Notes: generated by a model from the sequence alone, not told the origin. Counted from the first letter of the stretch, positions 38,153-47,351 are shown. The stretch: 49,329 nt of DNA from Edaphobacter sp. (GCA_025462645.1 JAOAPB010000032.1:1-49329), one strand, 5' to 3'. Numbers and translations: made by a program.

Positions 38153-39238
38153 ATGAGCATTCTGAGAAACAGGAGCAATGCCGAGCTTGCTACTGCGACG
38201 GTGAATGATCCGCGGTGGAGTTCGGTTGTGACGCGCGACTCGAAGGCGGATGGGAGGTTCTTCTATTCCGTGAGGACGACCGGCGTGTACTGCCGCCCCT
38301 CTTGCGCGTCGCGTCTGGCGAGGCCGGAGAACGTTCGCTTCCATGCGACGACTGCGGAGGCAGAGGGCGCGGGCTTTCGCTCGTGCAAGCGTTGCAGGCC
38401 GGATCAGCCTTCGTCCGCAGAGCAGCGGGCGGCGATGGTCGCTGAGGCTTGCCGCCTGATCGAGCGCGCGGAGGAGGAGCCGAGGCTGGCGAGGCTGGCT
38501 GCCCGTGCAGGCATGAGCGCCTACTACTTTCACCGGCAGTTTCGGGCGGCAACAGGGCTTACCCCAAAGGAGTACGCCGCAGCGCATCGTTCGAATCGCG
38601 TGCGTACGAGGCTCAGCAAGAGCAGCACCGTAACGGAGGCCATCTACGACGCCGGTTACAACTCCAACAGCAGGTTCTACGAGAGATCGAATGAGGTATT
38701 AGGCATGACACCCACTAACTTCCGCGCCGGTGGCGCACGTACGGAGATTCGTTTTGCGACAGGCGAGTTCTCCCTGGGATCGATTCTCGTCGCGAGCAGC
38801 GAGCGCGGCGTATGCGCCATTCTGATGGGCGACGATCCCGATCAGCTGGTGCGCGATCTTCAGGATCAGTTTCCGCGTGCGAACCTGATTGGCGGAGACG
38901 GCGAGTTCGAGTCGCTTGTCTCGAAGGTGGTGGGATTCGTCGAAGCTCCTTCTGTGGGCCTGGATCTTCCGCTCGATGTTCGAGGAACCGCATTTCAGCA
39001 ACGTGTCTGGCAGGTGTTGCGAGAGATCCCTGTAGGCTCCACGGCGAGCTACACCGAGATTGCTGGCCGGATGGGTGCGCCGAAGTCGGTACGGGCCGTG
39101 GCGCAGGCTTGTGGCGCGAATGCGCTGGCCGTGGCGATCCCGTGCCATCGGGTGGTGAGGAACGATGGAGAGCTATCGGGCTATCGCTGGGGTGTGGAAC
39201 GGAAGCGCGCGCTTCTCGATCGTGAGGTGAGCGCATGA
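38153..39238 (+). CDS. ada: Ada: bifunctional DNA-repair methyltransferase and transcription activator
   Basis: 361 residues in the order of E. coli Ada. The N-terminal zinc domain has Cys 47, 51, 78 and 81 (GVYCRPSC, CKRC); Cys 47 corresponds to the methylphosphotriester acceptor. An AraC-type helix-turn-helix follows (MSAYYFHRQFRAATGLTPKEY, then EAIYDAGYNSNSRFY). The O6-methylguanine methyltransferase domain carries PCHRVV with acceptor Cys 331. Self-methylation would turn it into an activator of its operon. A purine-rich Shine-Dalgarno (AAGGAAGGGG) precedes the ATG. It overlaps the next gene by four bases. Confidence 0.96.
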   Translation: MSILRNRSNAELATATVNDPRWSSVVTRDSKADGRFFYSVRTTGVYCRPSCASRLARPENVRFHATTAEAEGAGFRSCKRCRPDQPSSAEQRAAMVAEACRLIERAEEEPRLARLAARAGMSAYYFHRQFRAATGLTPKEYAAAHRSNRVRTRLSKSSTVTEAIYDAGYNSNSRFYERSNEVLGMTPTNFRAGGARTEIRFATGEFSLGSILVASSERGVCAILMGDDPDQLVRDLQDQFPRANLIGGDGEFESLVSKVVGFVEAPSVGLDLPLDVRGTAFQQRVWQVLREIPVGSTASYTEIAGRMGAPKSVRAVAQACGANALAVAIPCHRVVRNDGELSGYRWGVERKRALLDREVSA

Positions 39239-39975
39239 CGACTACGGTAGTGGGGGCAATCCCGGCGAAGGACGCAGTGGAGCGCGTGAATGCACTCGAT
39301 TGGGAGCGTGTCTCGCGTGAGCTCGATGCGCAGGGGAGTGCGGTGATGGAGCGCGTGCTCTCGGCAGAGGAGTGCAGGGCTCTGGCGGAGCTTTATCCCG
39401 AAGACGGTCTGTTTCGCAGCCGTGTTGTCATGGCGCGGCACGGCTTCGGGCGGGGCGAGTACAAGTACTTCAGCTATCCACTGCCAGAGATTATTCAAGG
39501 GCTGCGGACGGCGTTGTACCCACGGCTGGCACCGATTGCCAACCGATGGAATACGGCGATGGGGATTGGCGTTCACTATCCCGAGGAGCATGCCGACTTC
39601 ATCCAGCGATGCCACGATGCGGGGCAGGTGCGGCCAACGCCGCTGCTGCTGCAGTATGGAGAGGGAGACTACAACTGCCTGCATCAGGACCTCTATGGCG
39701 AGCATGTGTTTCCGATTCAGGTGGCCATTTTGCTATCGGAGCCGGCAGAAGATTTCACCGGCGGGGAGTTCGTCCTTACAGAGCAACGTCCGCGCATGCA
39801 GTCGAGGCCGGAGGTGGTCCCGCTGCGCCGAGGGGATGCTGTGGCGTTTGCCGTGCACCATCGACCGGTGCAGGGTACGCGTGGAACGTATCGCGTGAAC
39901 CTGCGGCATGGCGTGAGCCGATTGCGCTCGGGTCGTCGTCATACGGTTGGCATCATATTCCATGATGCGCAGTGA
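39235..39975 (+). CDS. 2-oxoglutarate/Fe(II) oxygenase of the ada operon
   Basis: 246 residues with a double-stranded beta-helix fold. Iron ligands appear as H150-x-D152 (CLHQDLYG) and a His at 208/209 (FAVHHRP); Arg 220 (TYRVNLRHG) would bind 2-oxoglutarate. It is distinct from AlkB and resembles prolyl-hydroxylase-like 2OG oxygenases often found between ada and alkB. Its start overlaps ada by four bases and it ends ten bases before alkB, so it should be induced with alkylation damage. The substrate is not established; oxidative demethylation of DNA or protein is inferred from context. Confidence 0.85.
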   Translation: MTTTVVGAIPAKDAVERVNALDWERVSRELDAQGSAVMERVLSAEECRALAELYPEDGLFRSRVVMARHGFGRGEYKYFSYPLPEIIQGLRTALYPRLAPIANRWNTAMGIGVHYPEEHADFIQRCHDAGQVRPTPLLLQYGEGDYNCLHQDLYGEHVFPIQVAILLSEPAEDFTGGEFVLTEQRPRMQSRPEVVPLRRGDAVAFAVHHRPVQGTRGTYRVNLRHGVSRLRSGRRHTVGIIFHDAQ

Positions 39976-39985
39976 GGATGGCGCG

Positions 39986-40633
39986 ATGACGCTGAACTTG
40001 TTTGGAGACAGAACGGAGCCAGAGAGAGAGGAGCTGGCTGATGGTGCGGTGATCCTGCGCGGCTTTGCGTCGCGGGATGACGCTGGGTTGATGGACGCTC
40101 TAGAGAGCGTGACTGCGATGGCTCCGTTTCGGCATATGGTGACGCCGGGTGGGTATCGCATGTCGGTTGCGATGACCAACTGCGGCTCGCTGGGTTGGGT
40201 TACGGACAGGACTGGCTACCGGTATGACTCTATCGATCCGGAGAGCGGAAGGAGATGGCCGCCGATGCCTCCGTCGTTTATGGAGCTCGCGGAGAGCGCG
40301 GCTGCTGAGGCGGGCTTCGCGGGGTTTCAACCGGATGCTTGTCTGATCAATCGCTATGAGCCTGGTGCGAAGTTGTCACTGCATCAGGACAAGAATGAGC
40401 AAGACTACAGTCAGCCGATCGTCTCCGTCTCGCTGGGCCTGCCGGCGGTCTTCCTGTTTGGTGGAATGAACCGTACGGACAAGACGCGGCGGGTGGAGGT
40501 GAGGCATGGCGATGTTGTGGTGTGGGGTGGTCCGGCTCGACTGCGCTATCACGGGGTAATGCCGCTGAAGGAGGGGCACCATCCGGTGCTTGGCGGATAC
40601 CGCGTGAATATTACCTTTCGCAGGGCGGGGTAG
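39986..40633 (+). CDS. alkB: AlkB DNA/RNA oxidative demethylase
   Basis: 215 residues, essentially collinear with E. coli AlkB (216). Iron ligands H133, D135 (LSLHQDKNE) and H189 (RYHGV); 2-oxoglutarate Args at 206 and 212 (GYRVNITFRR). TNCGSLGWVTDRTGYRY is the nucleotide-recognition lid. It removes 1-methyladenine and 3-methylcytosine. ATG 39986 is chosen over 39947 because GAGGA precedes it and it avoids overlapping the previous gene. Third gene of the ada operon. Confidence 0.95.
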   Translation: MTLNLFGDRTEPEREELADGAVILRGFASRDDAGLMDALESVTAMAPFRHMVTPGGYRMSVAMTNCGSLGWVTDRTGYRYDSIDPESGRRWPPMPPSFMELAESAAAEAGFAGFQPDACLINRYEPGAKLSLHQDKNEQDYSQPIVSVSLGLPAVFLFGGMNRTDKTRRVEVRHGDVVVWGGPARLRYHGVMPLKEGHHPVLGGYRVNITFRRAG

Positions 40634-40730
40634 GCCCGGATGGTTTACTGGTTGTCGTCGGTTACGGCGAGCGAGGCGATCAGCCTGTCGGCCTCCTGGC
40701 TGGAGGCTTCTTCAGGACACAGTGGGACAG

Positions 40731-42413
40731 TTAGTGGCCGTTTGGCGGAGTGGGATTGGTGATCTCTTTGGCGTAGATCTGATGAGTCGTTTTGGGAGGC
40801 GCCTCGTCGTGGTGGAGGGAGCGGACGCGGTCGTGGATCTTGTGGTCGGCGGCGGTCTGGCGCTCGCGGGAGCGAAGGTAGTCGAGCCAGGACTCCATCA
40901 GGAAGGATTCGTTGAGGTGCTCGGGGTCGGCGGCGTCGCGGTAGATGCCCCAGCGGATGGCACCGTCGCGGAGGCGGACGGGGCGGAGCTCGTGGATGGC
41001 CTTGGTGAACTCGGCGTAGTTCTCTGCGGGTATGCGGTAGTCGATGGAGACGCGGACAGGGCCGTCGGTGGGCTCGTCGTCTATGCCGGGAATGGGGATC
41101 AGCTCAGGCGCGGGGCGCTTCCATTTGTAAGGGCTGAGATCGGGGAGTGGGCCCTGAAGAATGTGGAATCGCTGGACAAGGGGAAGGGTAACGAGAAGGC
41201 CGCAGGCGGCGGAGGCAAGGGCGATGGGGGTGGAGGTGTGCTCGGCAACGAAGCCCCAGAGGATGGAGCCGAGCGCCATGCCTCCCTGAAAGATCATCAG
41301 GTACGCTCCGAGAGCTCGGGCCTGGACCCAGGCGGGAACGGCAAGCTGTACGGAGACGTTGATGCTGGACATGGTGCTGGTCCAGGCGAATCCCGAGAGA
41401 ATGAGGGTCAGGATGATGACGATTGGGATGTGGGCGAAGGCGAGGACGAGGAGGGTAAAGACGTTGTAGAGGGTGGAGGCGGCGATGATCTGGTCGGCGG
41501 TGAAGCGGTGGCGGATGCGAGGCAGGAGGGTGGCTGCAGTGACGGCTCCGAGGCCGAGAGAGCCGTTGAGGATGCCGTAGCCGAGGGCTCCCTGATGCAG
41601 GTCGCGGCGGGCGACAACGGCCAACAGCGACCAGATGGCGGAGACGAAGAAGGTGAAGGTGAAGGCGCGGGCCAGCGATGCCTGTAGGTCGGGTGCGTAA
41701 CGGACGTAGCGGAGACCGGAGCGGATCGACGCGGCGATGCGCTCGGAGGGAAGCGCGGACTTGAAGAGCGGAATGCGCTTCCAGTTGTAGAGCACCCAGA
41801 TGACGCCGGCGAAGGAGATGGCGTTGAGGAAGAAGACTGAGCCTGCCCCGGTGTGGACGCGCTGGAAGGCGGCGACCATCAGACCACCGAGAGCGGGGCC
41901 GACGGCGCGGGCGAGGTTGTTGCTTGCGGCATTGAGGGAGACAGTGTCGGGGATGAGCTCGCGGGGAACCAATTCGGGAACGATGGCCTGCCACGCTGGA
42001 TTGTTCATCGCCGAGCCGATGTTGAGCAGGAAGGTGAAGGCGAGCAGTGTCCACGGCGAGACGAAGCCGATGAAGGTGAGTACGGCGAGGATGCCGACCG
42101 ATCCGAGCATCCAAGCCTGCCAGAAGATGAGCAGCTTGCGGCGGTCGAAGATGTCCGCGGTGGCCCCGGCCAGGAGTCCCAGAAGAAGGACGGGAAGGCT
42201 GGCTGCTGTCTGCATCAGAGCGATCAGCAGGGGAGAGGCGGTGAGCGAGGTCATCAGCCAGGTTCCGGCGGTGTCCTGCATCCAGGTGCCGATGGAAGAG
42301 ATGGTGCTGGCGATCCAGCGATCGCGGAAGAGTGGGATTTTAAGTGGGGCGAAGCCGCTGGGGTTTTGCGACGGGGGAATCGCAGGAGCCGTGTTGGGGG
42401 CTTCAAGGGGCAT
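40731..42413 (-). CDS. MFS_3 (EntS-like) exporter with C-terminal monooxygenase-like domain
   Basis: About 560 residues. The N-terminal part has ten to twelve helices with FRDRWIASTISSIGTWMQDTAGTWLM and LAGATADIFDRRKLLI, the DUF894/EntS-type pattern. After helix 12, a soluble ~130-residue tail (VRVSIDYRIPAENYAEFTKAIHELRPVRLRDGAIRWGIYRDAADPEHLNESFLMESWLDYLRS) looks like an antibiotic-biosynthesis-monooxygenase ferredoxin fold, an arrangement known in this family. It likely exports a small molecule. ATG 42413 begins the conserved part; the frame extends to 42677 without support. Confidence 0.88.
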   Translation of the reverse strand: MPLEAPNTAPAIPPSQNPSGFAPLKIPLFRDRWIASTISSIGTWMQDTAGTWLMTSLTASPLLIALMQTAASLPVLLLGLLAGATADIFDRRKLLIFWQAWMLGSVGILAVLTFIGFVSPWTLLAFTFLLNIGSAMNNPAWQAIVPELVPRELIPDTVSLNAASNNLARAVGPALGGLMVAAFQRVHTGAGSVFFLNAISFAGVIWVLYNWKRIPLFKSALPSERIAASIRSGLRYVRYAPDLQASLARAFTFTFFVSAIWSLLAVVARRDLHQGALGYGILNGSLGLGAVTAATLLPRIRHRFTADQIIAASTLYNVFTLLVLAFAHIPIVIILTLILSGFAWTSTMSSINVSVQLAVPAWVQARALGAYLMIFQGGMALGSILWGFVAEHTSTPIALASAACGLLVTLPLVQRFHILQGPLPDLSPYKWKRPAPELIPIPGIDDEPTDGPVRVSIDYRIPAENYAEFTKAIHELRPVRLRDGAIRWGIYRDAADPEHLNESFLMESWLDYLRSRERQTAADHKIHDRVRSLHHDEAPPKTTHQIYAKEITNPTPPNGH

Positions 42414-42415
42414 CG

Positions 42416-42603
42416 TTATGTCTAGTTTACGGGTTGGGGGAGCCGGAGTATGAGCCGGTGTTGAAGAAGGCCGGAAGCCTAAAGATTCCTGGTCCGTATA
42501 GAGACGAGCGTTGATACCAGGGACGGAACTGGGTGTTGGGCGAAGACAAGGAGGCGGTGCTCCACATTCGCAACGGCGCCATCTTCGGCACTCTCGGCGA
42601 GTA
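42416..42603 (+). pseudogene. Coherent frame with internal TGA, unrecognised remnant
   Basis: One frame reads EPEYEPVLKKAGSLKIPGPY, then RDER, a TGA, then YQGRNWVLGEDKEAVLHIRN and IFGTLGE with a final TAG. Composition is protein-like on both sides of the stop, suggesting the tail of a decayed gene. Family unknown. Confidence 0.4.
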
Positions 42604-42727
42604 GGGTACTGCTTATTTGCAGTCAAAGCACTCAACTCAAATGGTGAGAGCGCTGCCTCGCAGCCTTCGAGCTTCACGACGCGACGTGTGGGAGCCGTGC
42701 ATCGAGATCGCTGATGAAGTGATGAGG

Positions 42728-42773
42728 GAATGCCTCCACTTCGCCATGCATTACGCCGCGAAGTGGGGCATTC
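42728..42773. terminator. Long hairpin downstream of the TonB-receptor gene
   Basis: GAATGCCTCCACTTCGC / GCGAAGTGGGGCATTC pairs over 16 bp with one bulge. It lies just past the receptor stop on the minus strand; no T tract, so it may be a 3'-end stabiliser or REP-like unit. Confidence 0.55.
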
Positions 42774-42784
42774 GTCTTCTGTGG

Positions 42785-45700
42785 CTAGAAGAGAAGCTTC
42801 AGGCCGAATTGAATCTGACGTGAGCTGGTGGAGGTTGCGGTGATGACTCCAGCGGTGGGGCTGGCCACCGGCGCTGCGGTCAGCGTGGTGGGTGTCGGAC
42901 CTGAAGAGTAGATCACCGGATTGGGGGTGGTGAAGTTGGTGTGATTGAGTACGTTGAAGAACTCAGCGCGGAACTGAGCGCGAACATGTTCTGTGACCTG
43001 TGTGGACTTCAGAAGCGATGCATCGAGGTTGATGAGGTTCGGGCCGGTCAGTGTATCGCGACGAAGATTGCCGATGGCTCCTGCCGCGGGGGCAAGGAAC
43101 GCTGCGGGATTGAAGAACTGCGTTGGAGTATGCGGATAGAGGTTGCCGTGGAAGTTGGGGTTGATGTCGGGTCGCACGGGGTTGCGCGTGTCGCCGGAGC
43201 CAGTCGGGTTATAGCCGAGTTGAGGCGTGAATGGGAAGCCGGTCTGCAGGTTGGCGATGGTGCTCAGCGTCCAGCCGGAGATAGCGCGGTCGGCGAGATG
43301 GCTCGATGTGCTGAGGCGGCCGCGGCCGAAGGGCAGATCGTAGGTGCCGTTGATGCTGGCGAGGTGGCGCACGTCGGTAGCGGCTGGGCCCCAGTCGGCC
43401 TTCGGGTTGTAGGGGTTCGAGACGTAGGCCGGAGTATTGCCACTTACGCTCGTATTCCACGCAGAGCCGTTGTCGAGATTCTTCGACCACGTATAGGTTC
43501 CGCGGAACTGCAGGCCAGTGCTGAAGCTGCGCCGCACATCTACTTCAAGGGCGTTGTAGAGACTCGTCCCCTGCGAGAACCACGAGGTTGTATTCGCGAC
43601 CAGCGGATTGGCTTTCACCGTGCTTGGAAAGTAGACCGTGCCTGCGGCTAGCGTAGAGGAGCAGGAGGGATTCGGGCATGTCACGGGAATCGGCTCGTTC
43701 TGGTCTCCGGAGAGAATCTGGTGGTAGCCATGCGAGCCGACGTAGGCGACGGTGAGCGATGTGTTCGGAGCTATCTGCTGCTCCACCTTGAAGTACCACG
43801 AGAGCACGGTGGGGGTCTTGATGTCCGGCTGCACGTTCGAGGGCGAGACGAGGCTTCCCGCGGGTGGCGCGCTGGTGCGGGTGAAGTTCAGGCTGCTGAC
43901 AGGAACATTTTTGAGGGCGATGGTGGTGTTGAATGGGGCGGTCTGGTCGAGGCGGTAGTCGAGGTTGTCGAGCAGGGCGCGGTGGATGCCGAAGCCGCCG
44001 CGGATAGCGGTGCGGCCGTTGCCCTGCGGATCCCAGGCGAGGCCGAGTCTGGGCTCGGGGAGGAACTTTGCGTTGTTTACTGTCAGCGCGCTCGAGCCGA
44101 TCGTGGGGTTCGTCGCGATGATGCCGTTGGTGAAGGCGTAGTTGGAGGCGCGGGATTGCGACTCGTTCCATCCGTTGGTGCCTTCGAAGCGGAAGCCGGC
44201 ACGGAGTTCGAGGCGTGGTGTCAGCTTGATGGTGTCTTCGAGGTATCCCGCGTATTCCGTGGAGCGCCAGCCGAGTTCAGTTGGCGCAGGGACTACCGAG
44301 AAGGTGGCGACGGTGCCCTGAAGGAAGGTGGTGAGGGTGGAGAAGCTAGCCTGTCCGTACTGGTTCTGCGCGAGGTTGTCGTTGGACTGGAGGCGCTGCA
44401 CCCAGCCGCCTGCTTCGATCTGATGGCGTCCGTGAGTGTAGAAGATGTGGTCGTCGAAGGTGAAGAGGTTGCGTGCCGTGGTGTTGTTGCTGCCGACGTT
44501 AGCGCCGGCGAGCGTGATCTGCGAGGCTCCGTTGGAGGCGGTGCTGCCGGCGATGACGATGGCTCCAATGGGCTTTCCCGCTACCCAGCCGGTGTTCGCC
44601 ACGGGCACGCTTCCGGTGAAGAAATAGGCGGCGCGACTGAAGCCGATGCGCGCGGTGTTGAGGAGCCGGGGAGAGAAGACGTGCTGCTCCTGAAGGCTGA
44701 GGACCTGCTCGCGCAGCGCTTCATTGACCAGGGAGAGGGGGTTGGCGGAGGGGGTGTTCGCCATGGAGTCATCGATGGTGTAGACGGCGAAGAAGAGATC
44801 TTTCGGGCTGATGTTGTAGTCGAAGCGGGTGGTCCCAAAGTCTTCTTTGATGTGCTGGACAGGGTTGGAGTAGGCGAGGGCGATGCCGGTTGGCCTGCCA
44901 TTCGCGTCGAGCAGCTCAGGGCCGTTCGCGGTTGGCCAGAGGTTTAGCAGGGGTGCGACTCCGTTGGCCAAACCGTAGTTCTTCAGGGTGCCCGGCTTTG
45001 CGGGATCGGGCAGGTAGCCCTGTCGGGCCTGATTGTCCGGGACGAAGGTCACGTCGGAGAGGCCGAGGTTCTGGCGGTAGCCCTCGTAGTTGCTGAAGAG
45101 GAAGAGTTTGTCCTTGCGGATCGGTCCTCCCAGCGAGCCGCCGAAGTTGTTGCGCTGAAAGATCGGGATCGTGGACTGGTCGAAGTAGTTGCGGGCGTCG
45201 AGCGCGGAGTTGCGGATGAACTCGTAGGCGGAGCCGTGAAACTTATTTGTGCCTGATTCGGTTACGATTGAGATCTGCGCCCCCTGCCGCTTGCCGTAGC
45301 TGGCGGAGTAGGTGTCGGTGACGACGTTGAACTCACGCACGGCATCGACGCCGAGGAGCTGACCGCTGGTTCCGCCGGGCGTTACGTTGATCAGCGAAGC
45401 TCCCGTGTACTCCACGCCGTTCAGGAGGAAGAGATTGTCCTGCGGACGACGGCCGGAGATGGAGAACATGTTGCCGACCGAGGAGTTCGAGGTGCCGATG
45501 CCTCCGGAGCGCTGGCCGGTGTAGTTGACGGTGGCCGGGTTCAGCGTGATGAGCTGGTCGTAGCTGCGACCATTGAGCGGTAGCTGCTTGATCTGCCGTT
45601 CGTCAACGAGGCCGGAGGTCTGTTGCGTGGAGAGGTTGACGACCGCGGGGGTGTCCTCCACCGTCACCTGCTGCTGGAGTGTATTGACACCCAGGGTGAG

Positions 45701-46048
45701 GTCGATCTGCTTGCTCTGGCCGACTGTGAGGGGGATGCCGGTCCTATGCTGCGCGTCGAACCCGTCAAGCTGCGCGGTGATCGTGTAGGTTCCGACCGGG
45801 ATAGAGGGGGCGGAGTAGCGGCCGTCCTGGCCCGTTGTGAGACGGCGCTCGTTGCCTGTCTCGTCGTTGTGGACGAGGATGACGACGTTCGGCAGGGCTG
45901 CGCCGGTGGCGTCCGTGATCGTGCCGGAGAGGGTTCCCCCGACCACCTGAGCATGAGCGTTGAGTGCGGTGAGCACGAAGAACAGGACCAGGGTGCCGAC
46001 GAGGACAGCTTCGGCGAGAGAGAATTGTTTTGGGAAGAGGCGTTTCAT
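42785..46048 (-). CDS. Oar-like TonB-dependent outer-membrane receptor
   Basis: About 1087 residues. A signal/anchor segment (AVLVGTLVLFFVLTALNAHAQ) precedes a carboxypeptidase-regulatory beta-sandwich (GGTLSGTITDATGAALPNVVI...), a plug domain (LPLNGRSYDQLITLNPA; NLFLLNGVEYTG; REFNVVTDTYSASYGKRQGAQ) and a large beta-barrel ending QIQFGLKLLF with the terminal aromatic Phe. This is the acidobacterial Oar/SusC-like transporter type. The substrate cannot be read from sequence; the preceding Cys-rich mini-ORF and the sulfate-exporter-type neighbour suggest a sulfur compound (inference). ATG 46048 has GGAG seven bases upstream; the longer frame to 46174 is not supported. Confidence 0.92.
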   Translation of the reverse strand: MKRLFPKQFSLAEAVLVGTLVLFFVLTALNAHAQVVGGTLSGTITDATGAALPNVVILVHNDETGNERRLTTGQDGRYSAPSIPVGTYTITAQLDGFDAQHRTGIPLTVGQSKQIDLTLGVNTLQQQVTVEDTPAVVNLSTQQTSGLVDERQIKQLPLNGRSYDQLITLNPATVNYTGQRSGGIGTSNSSVGNMFSISGRRPQDNLFLLNGVEYTGASLINVTPGGTSGQLLGVDAVREFNVVTDTYSASYGKRQGAQISIVTESGTNKFHGSAYEFIRNSALDARNYFDQSTIPIFQRNNFGGSLGGPIRKDKLFLFSNYEGYRQNLGLSDVTFVPDNQARQGYLPDPAKPGTLKNYGLANGVAPLLNLWPTANGPELLDANGRPTGIALAYSNPVQHIKEDFGTTRFDYNISPKDLFFAVYTIDDSMANTPSANPLSLVNEALREQVLSLQEQHVFSPRLLNTARIGFSRAAYFFTGSVPVANTGWVAGKPIGAIVIAGSTASNGASQITLAGANVGSNNTTARNLFTFDDHIFYTHGRHQIEAGGWVQRLQSNDNLAQNQYGQASFSTLTTFLQGTVATFSVVPAPTELGWRSTEYAGYLEDTIKLTPRLELRAGFRFEGTNGWNESQSRASNYAFTNGIIATNPTIGSSALTVNNAKFLPEPRLGLAWDPQGNGRTAIRGGFGIHRALLDNLDYRLDQTAPFNTTIALKNVPVSSLNFTRTSAPPAGSLVSPSNVQPDIKTPTVLSWYFKVEQQIAPNTSLTVAYVGSHGYHQILSGDQNEPIPVTCPNPSCSSTLAAGTVYFPSTVKANPLVANTTSWFSQGTSLYNALEVDVRRSFSTGLQFRGTYTWSKNLDNGSAWNTSVSGNTPAYVSNPYNPKADWGPAATDVRHLASINGTYDLPFGRGRLSTSSHLADRAISGWTLSTIANLQTGFPFTPQLGYNPTGSGDTRNPVRPDINPNFHGNLYPHTPTQFFNPAAFLAPAAGAIGNLRRDTLTGPNLINLDASLLKSTQVTEHVRAQFRAEFFNVLNHTNFTTPNPVIYSSGPTPTTLTAAPVASPTAGVITATSTSSRQIQFGLKLLF

Positions 46049-46146
46049 GGGAGGACTCCAAAAGGTGTGCAGGCGGCCCTCGCTAAAAGTGAATGAGAGG
46101 TTGCGCGAGTCATGTGTGTCTGTAAGGAGAGGCGGCTGGTTCTCGT

Positions 46147-46191
46147 CTAGGGACGACAACAACAGCGGGCACATCCGGCGAAGAATGGCAT
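46147..46191 (-). CDS. Cys-rich mini-ORF, probable leader peptide (14 aa)
   Basis: MPFFAGCARCCCRP: four Cys in 14 residues, three consecutive, all TGT. It lies between the YeiH stop and the TonB-receptor start, 98 bases before the receptor ATG. TTGACA stands upstream at 46233-46238 without a good -10. No stable terminator was seen after it, so control could be translational, or by stalling. Confidence 0.5.
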   Translation of the reverse strand: MPFFAGCARCCCRP

Positions 46192-46253
46192 TGCGTCCAG
46201 ACCTTCGCTCTGAGTGGCAGATGGCCTGATCGTGTCAATTGAAGGGTGCGGAG

Positions 46254-47351
46254 TCAACGGGCAACTCCATGGTTGTAGCTCCAATAGACGAGCGCAAGCG
46301 TTACCAGCGCGATGAAGATCTCGCCCAGGATGCCGACGATGAGCGGCCTCCAGCCCTGGCCTACGAGATCGCGCAGATTGGTCCGAAGTCCCACTCCGGC
46401 GAAGGCGGGCAGAAAGGCCCAGCGCGAGAGGTTCGAGAGGCTGTTGAGCTGGCCGTTCGTGAAGAAGCCTGCCGTTGCAAGGACAGAGATGGCGAGGAAG
46501 CCCAGGATGAACTTGGGGAACTTGTTCCAGAGGAAGAGGCCCTTGTGCGGCACATCCGGCGCCAGTCCGCGCGAGGACCAGTAGACGGCATACGCCAGCA
46601 CGACAAAGCCGATGAAGGACGAGCGGGCCGTCTTGGCGAGTACGGTCCAGCGCCCGGCCTCTTCGCCGTAGAGGGCTCCGGTAACGAGGGATTCGGCGGT
46701 GTTGTCGACAGCGAGGCCAGTCCACATGCCGTAGCCCTGCTGGCTCATGTGCAGCAGGTGGCCGATAGCAGGAAAGGTGAAGAGGGCGATGGCGCCAAGG
46801 GTCAGGATCGCGGCGATGGCCGTGGAGGTGTCCTCTTCCTCAGGCTCGATGGCTCCCTGTGCGGCCATGATGGCGGTGACGCCGCAGATGCTGCTGCCGA
46901 TGGCGAGCAGGCTGGTCAGTTTGGGCGGAAGCTTGAAGATGTGGCCGAGCAGGGTCATTACGCTGATCGAGAGGATCAGCTCGACGGCTACAAGCGCCAG
47001 CGAAAGACCACCGATGTGCAGCACGTCCTGCATCAGGAACTTTCCGCCTACCAGCACAATACCGAGCTTGAGCCAGAGCTCGTAGGTCGCCACGCCCGGA
47101 CGAAAGATCGCTGCGACTCCGGCGGTATTGCTGATGATGAGTCCGAGAACGATCGCCCACAGAACGTATTCGATGTGGGGAACGGAAAACTGGGGATAGC
47201 GGGCGTTGAACAGGCTAAGAGCGTGCTCAAGCAGCTTGCCGAGCACACCGATGCCGAAGAGCAGCGCCATGCCGGGGAGCAGGCGCAGGAGGCGTCTGGC
47301 TGGCGAGAGCGACTGGACTTCGATTGGGCTCGGGATGGTGTGCGCGGACAT
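46254..47351 (-). CDS. YeiH-family putative sulfate exporter
   Basis: 365 residues with about ten membrane helices. Typical patterns: LWAIVLGLIISN, KLGIVLVGGKFLMQDVLHIG, LLAIGSSICGVTAIMAAQGAIEPEEEDTSTAIAAI, and AFLPAFAGVGLRTNLRDLVGQGWRPL near the end. The family (PF03601) is annotated as sulfate/sulfite exporter; direct evidence for the substrate is limited. It is preceded by a 41-residue membrane protein 12 bases upstream, and by a Cys-rich leader with terminator. Confidence 0.9.
   Translation of the reverse strand: MSAHTIPSPIEVQSLSPARRLLRLLPGMALLFGIGVLGKLLEHALSLFNARYPQFSVPHIEYVLWAIVLGLIISNTAGVAAIFRPGVATYELWLKLGIVLVGGKFLMQDVLHIGGLSLALVAVELILSISVMTLLGHIFKLPPKLTSLLAIGSSICGVTAIMAAQGAIEPEEEDTSTAIAAILTLGAIALFTFPAIGHLLHMSQQGYGMWTGLAVDNTAESLVTGALYGEEAGRWTVLAKTARSSFIGFVVLAYAVYWSSRGLAPDVPHKGLFLWNKFPKFILGFLAISVLATAGFFTNGQLNSLSNLSRWAFLPAFAGVGLRTNLRDLVGQGWRPLIVGILGEIFIALVTLALVYWSYNHGVAR

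Noticed and set aside
40731..41687. Long plus-strand Gly/Asp/Glu-rich ORFs opposite the exporter gene
   Set aside because: Their composition is that of antisense frames of a high-GC gene; the minus-strand MFS protein is clearly the real one.
46147..46725. A 192-codon minus-strand ORF ending in the Cys-rich mini-ORF
   Set aside because: All but the last 14 codons lie out of frame inside the YeiH gene and are rich in Arg/Pro as expected of a shadow frame; only the terminal mini-ORF was kept.
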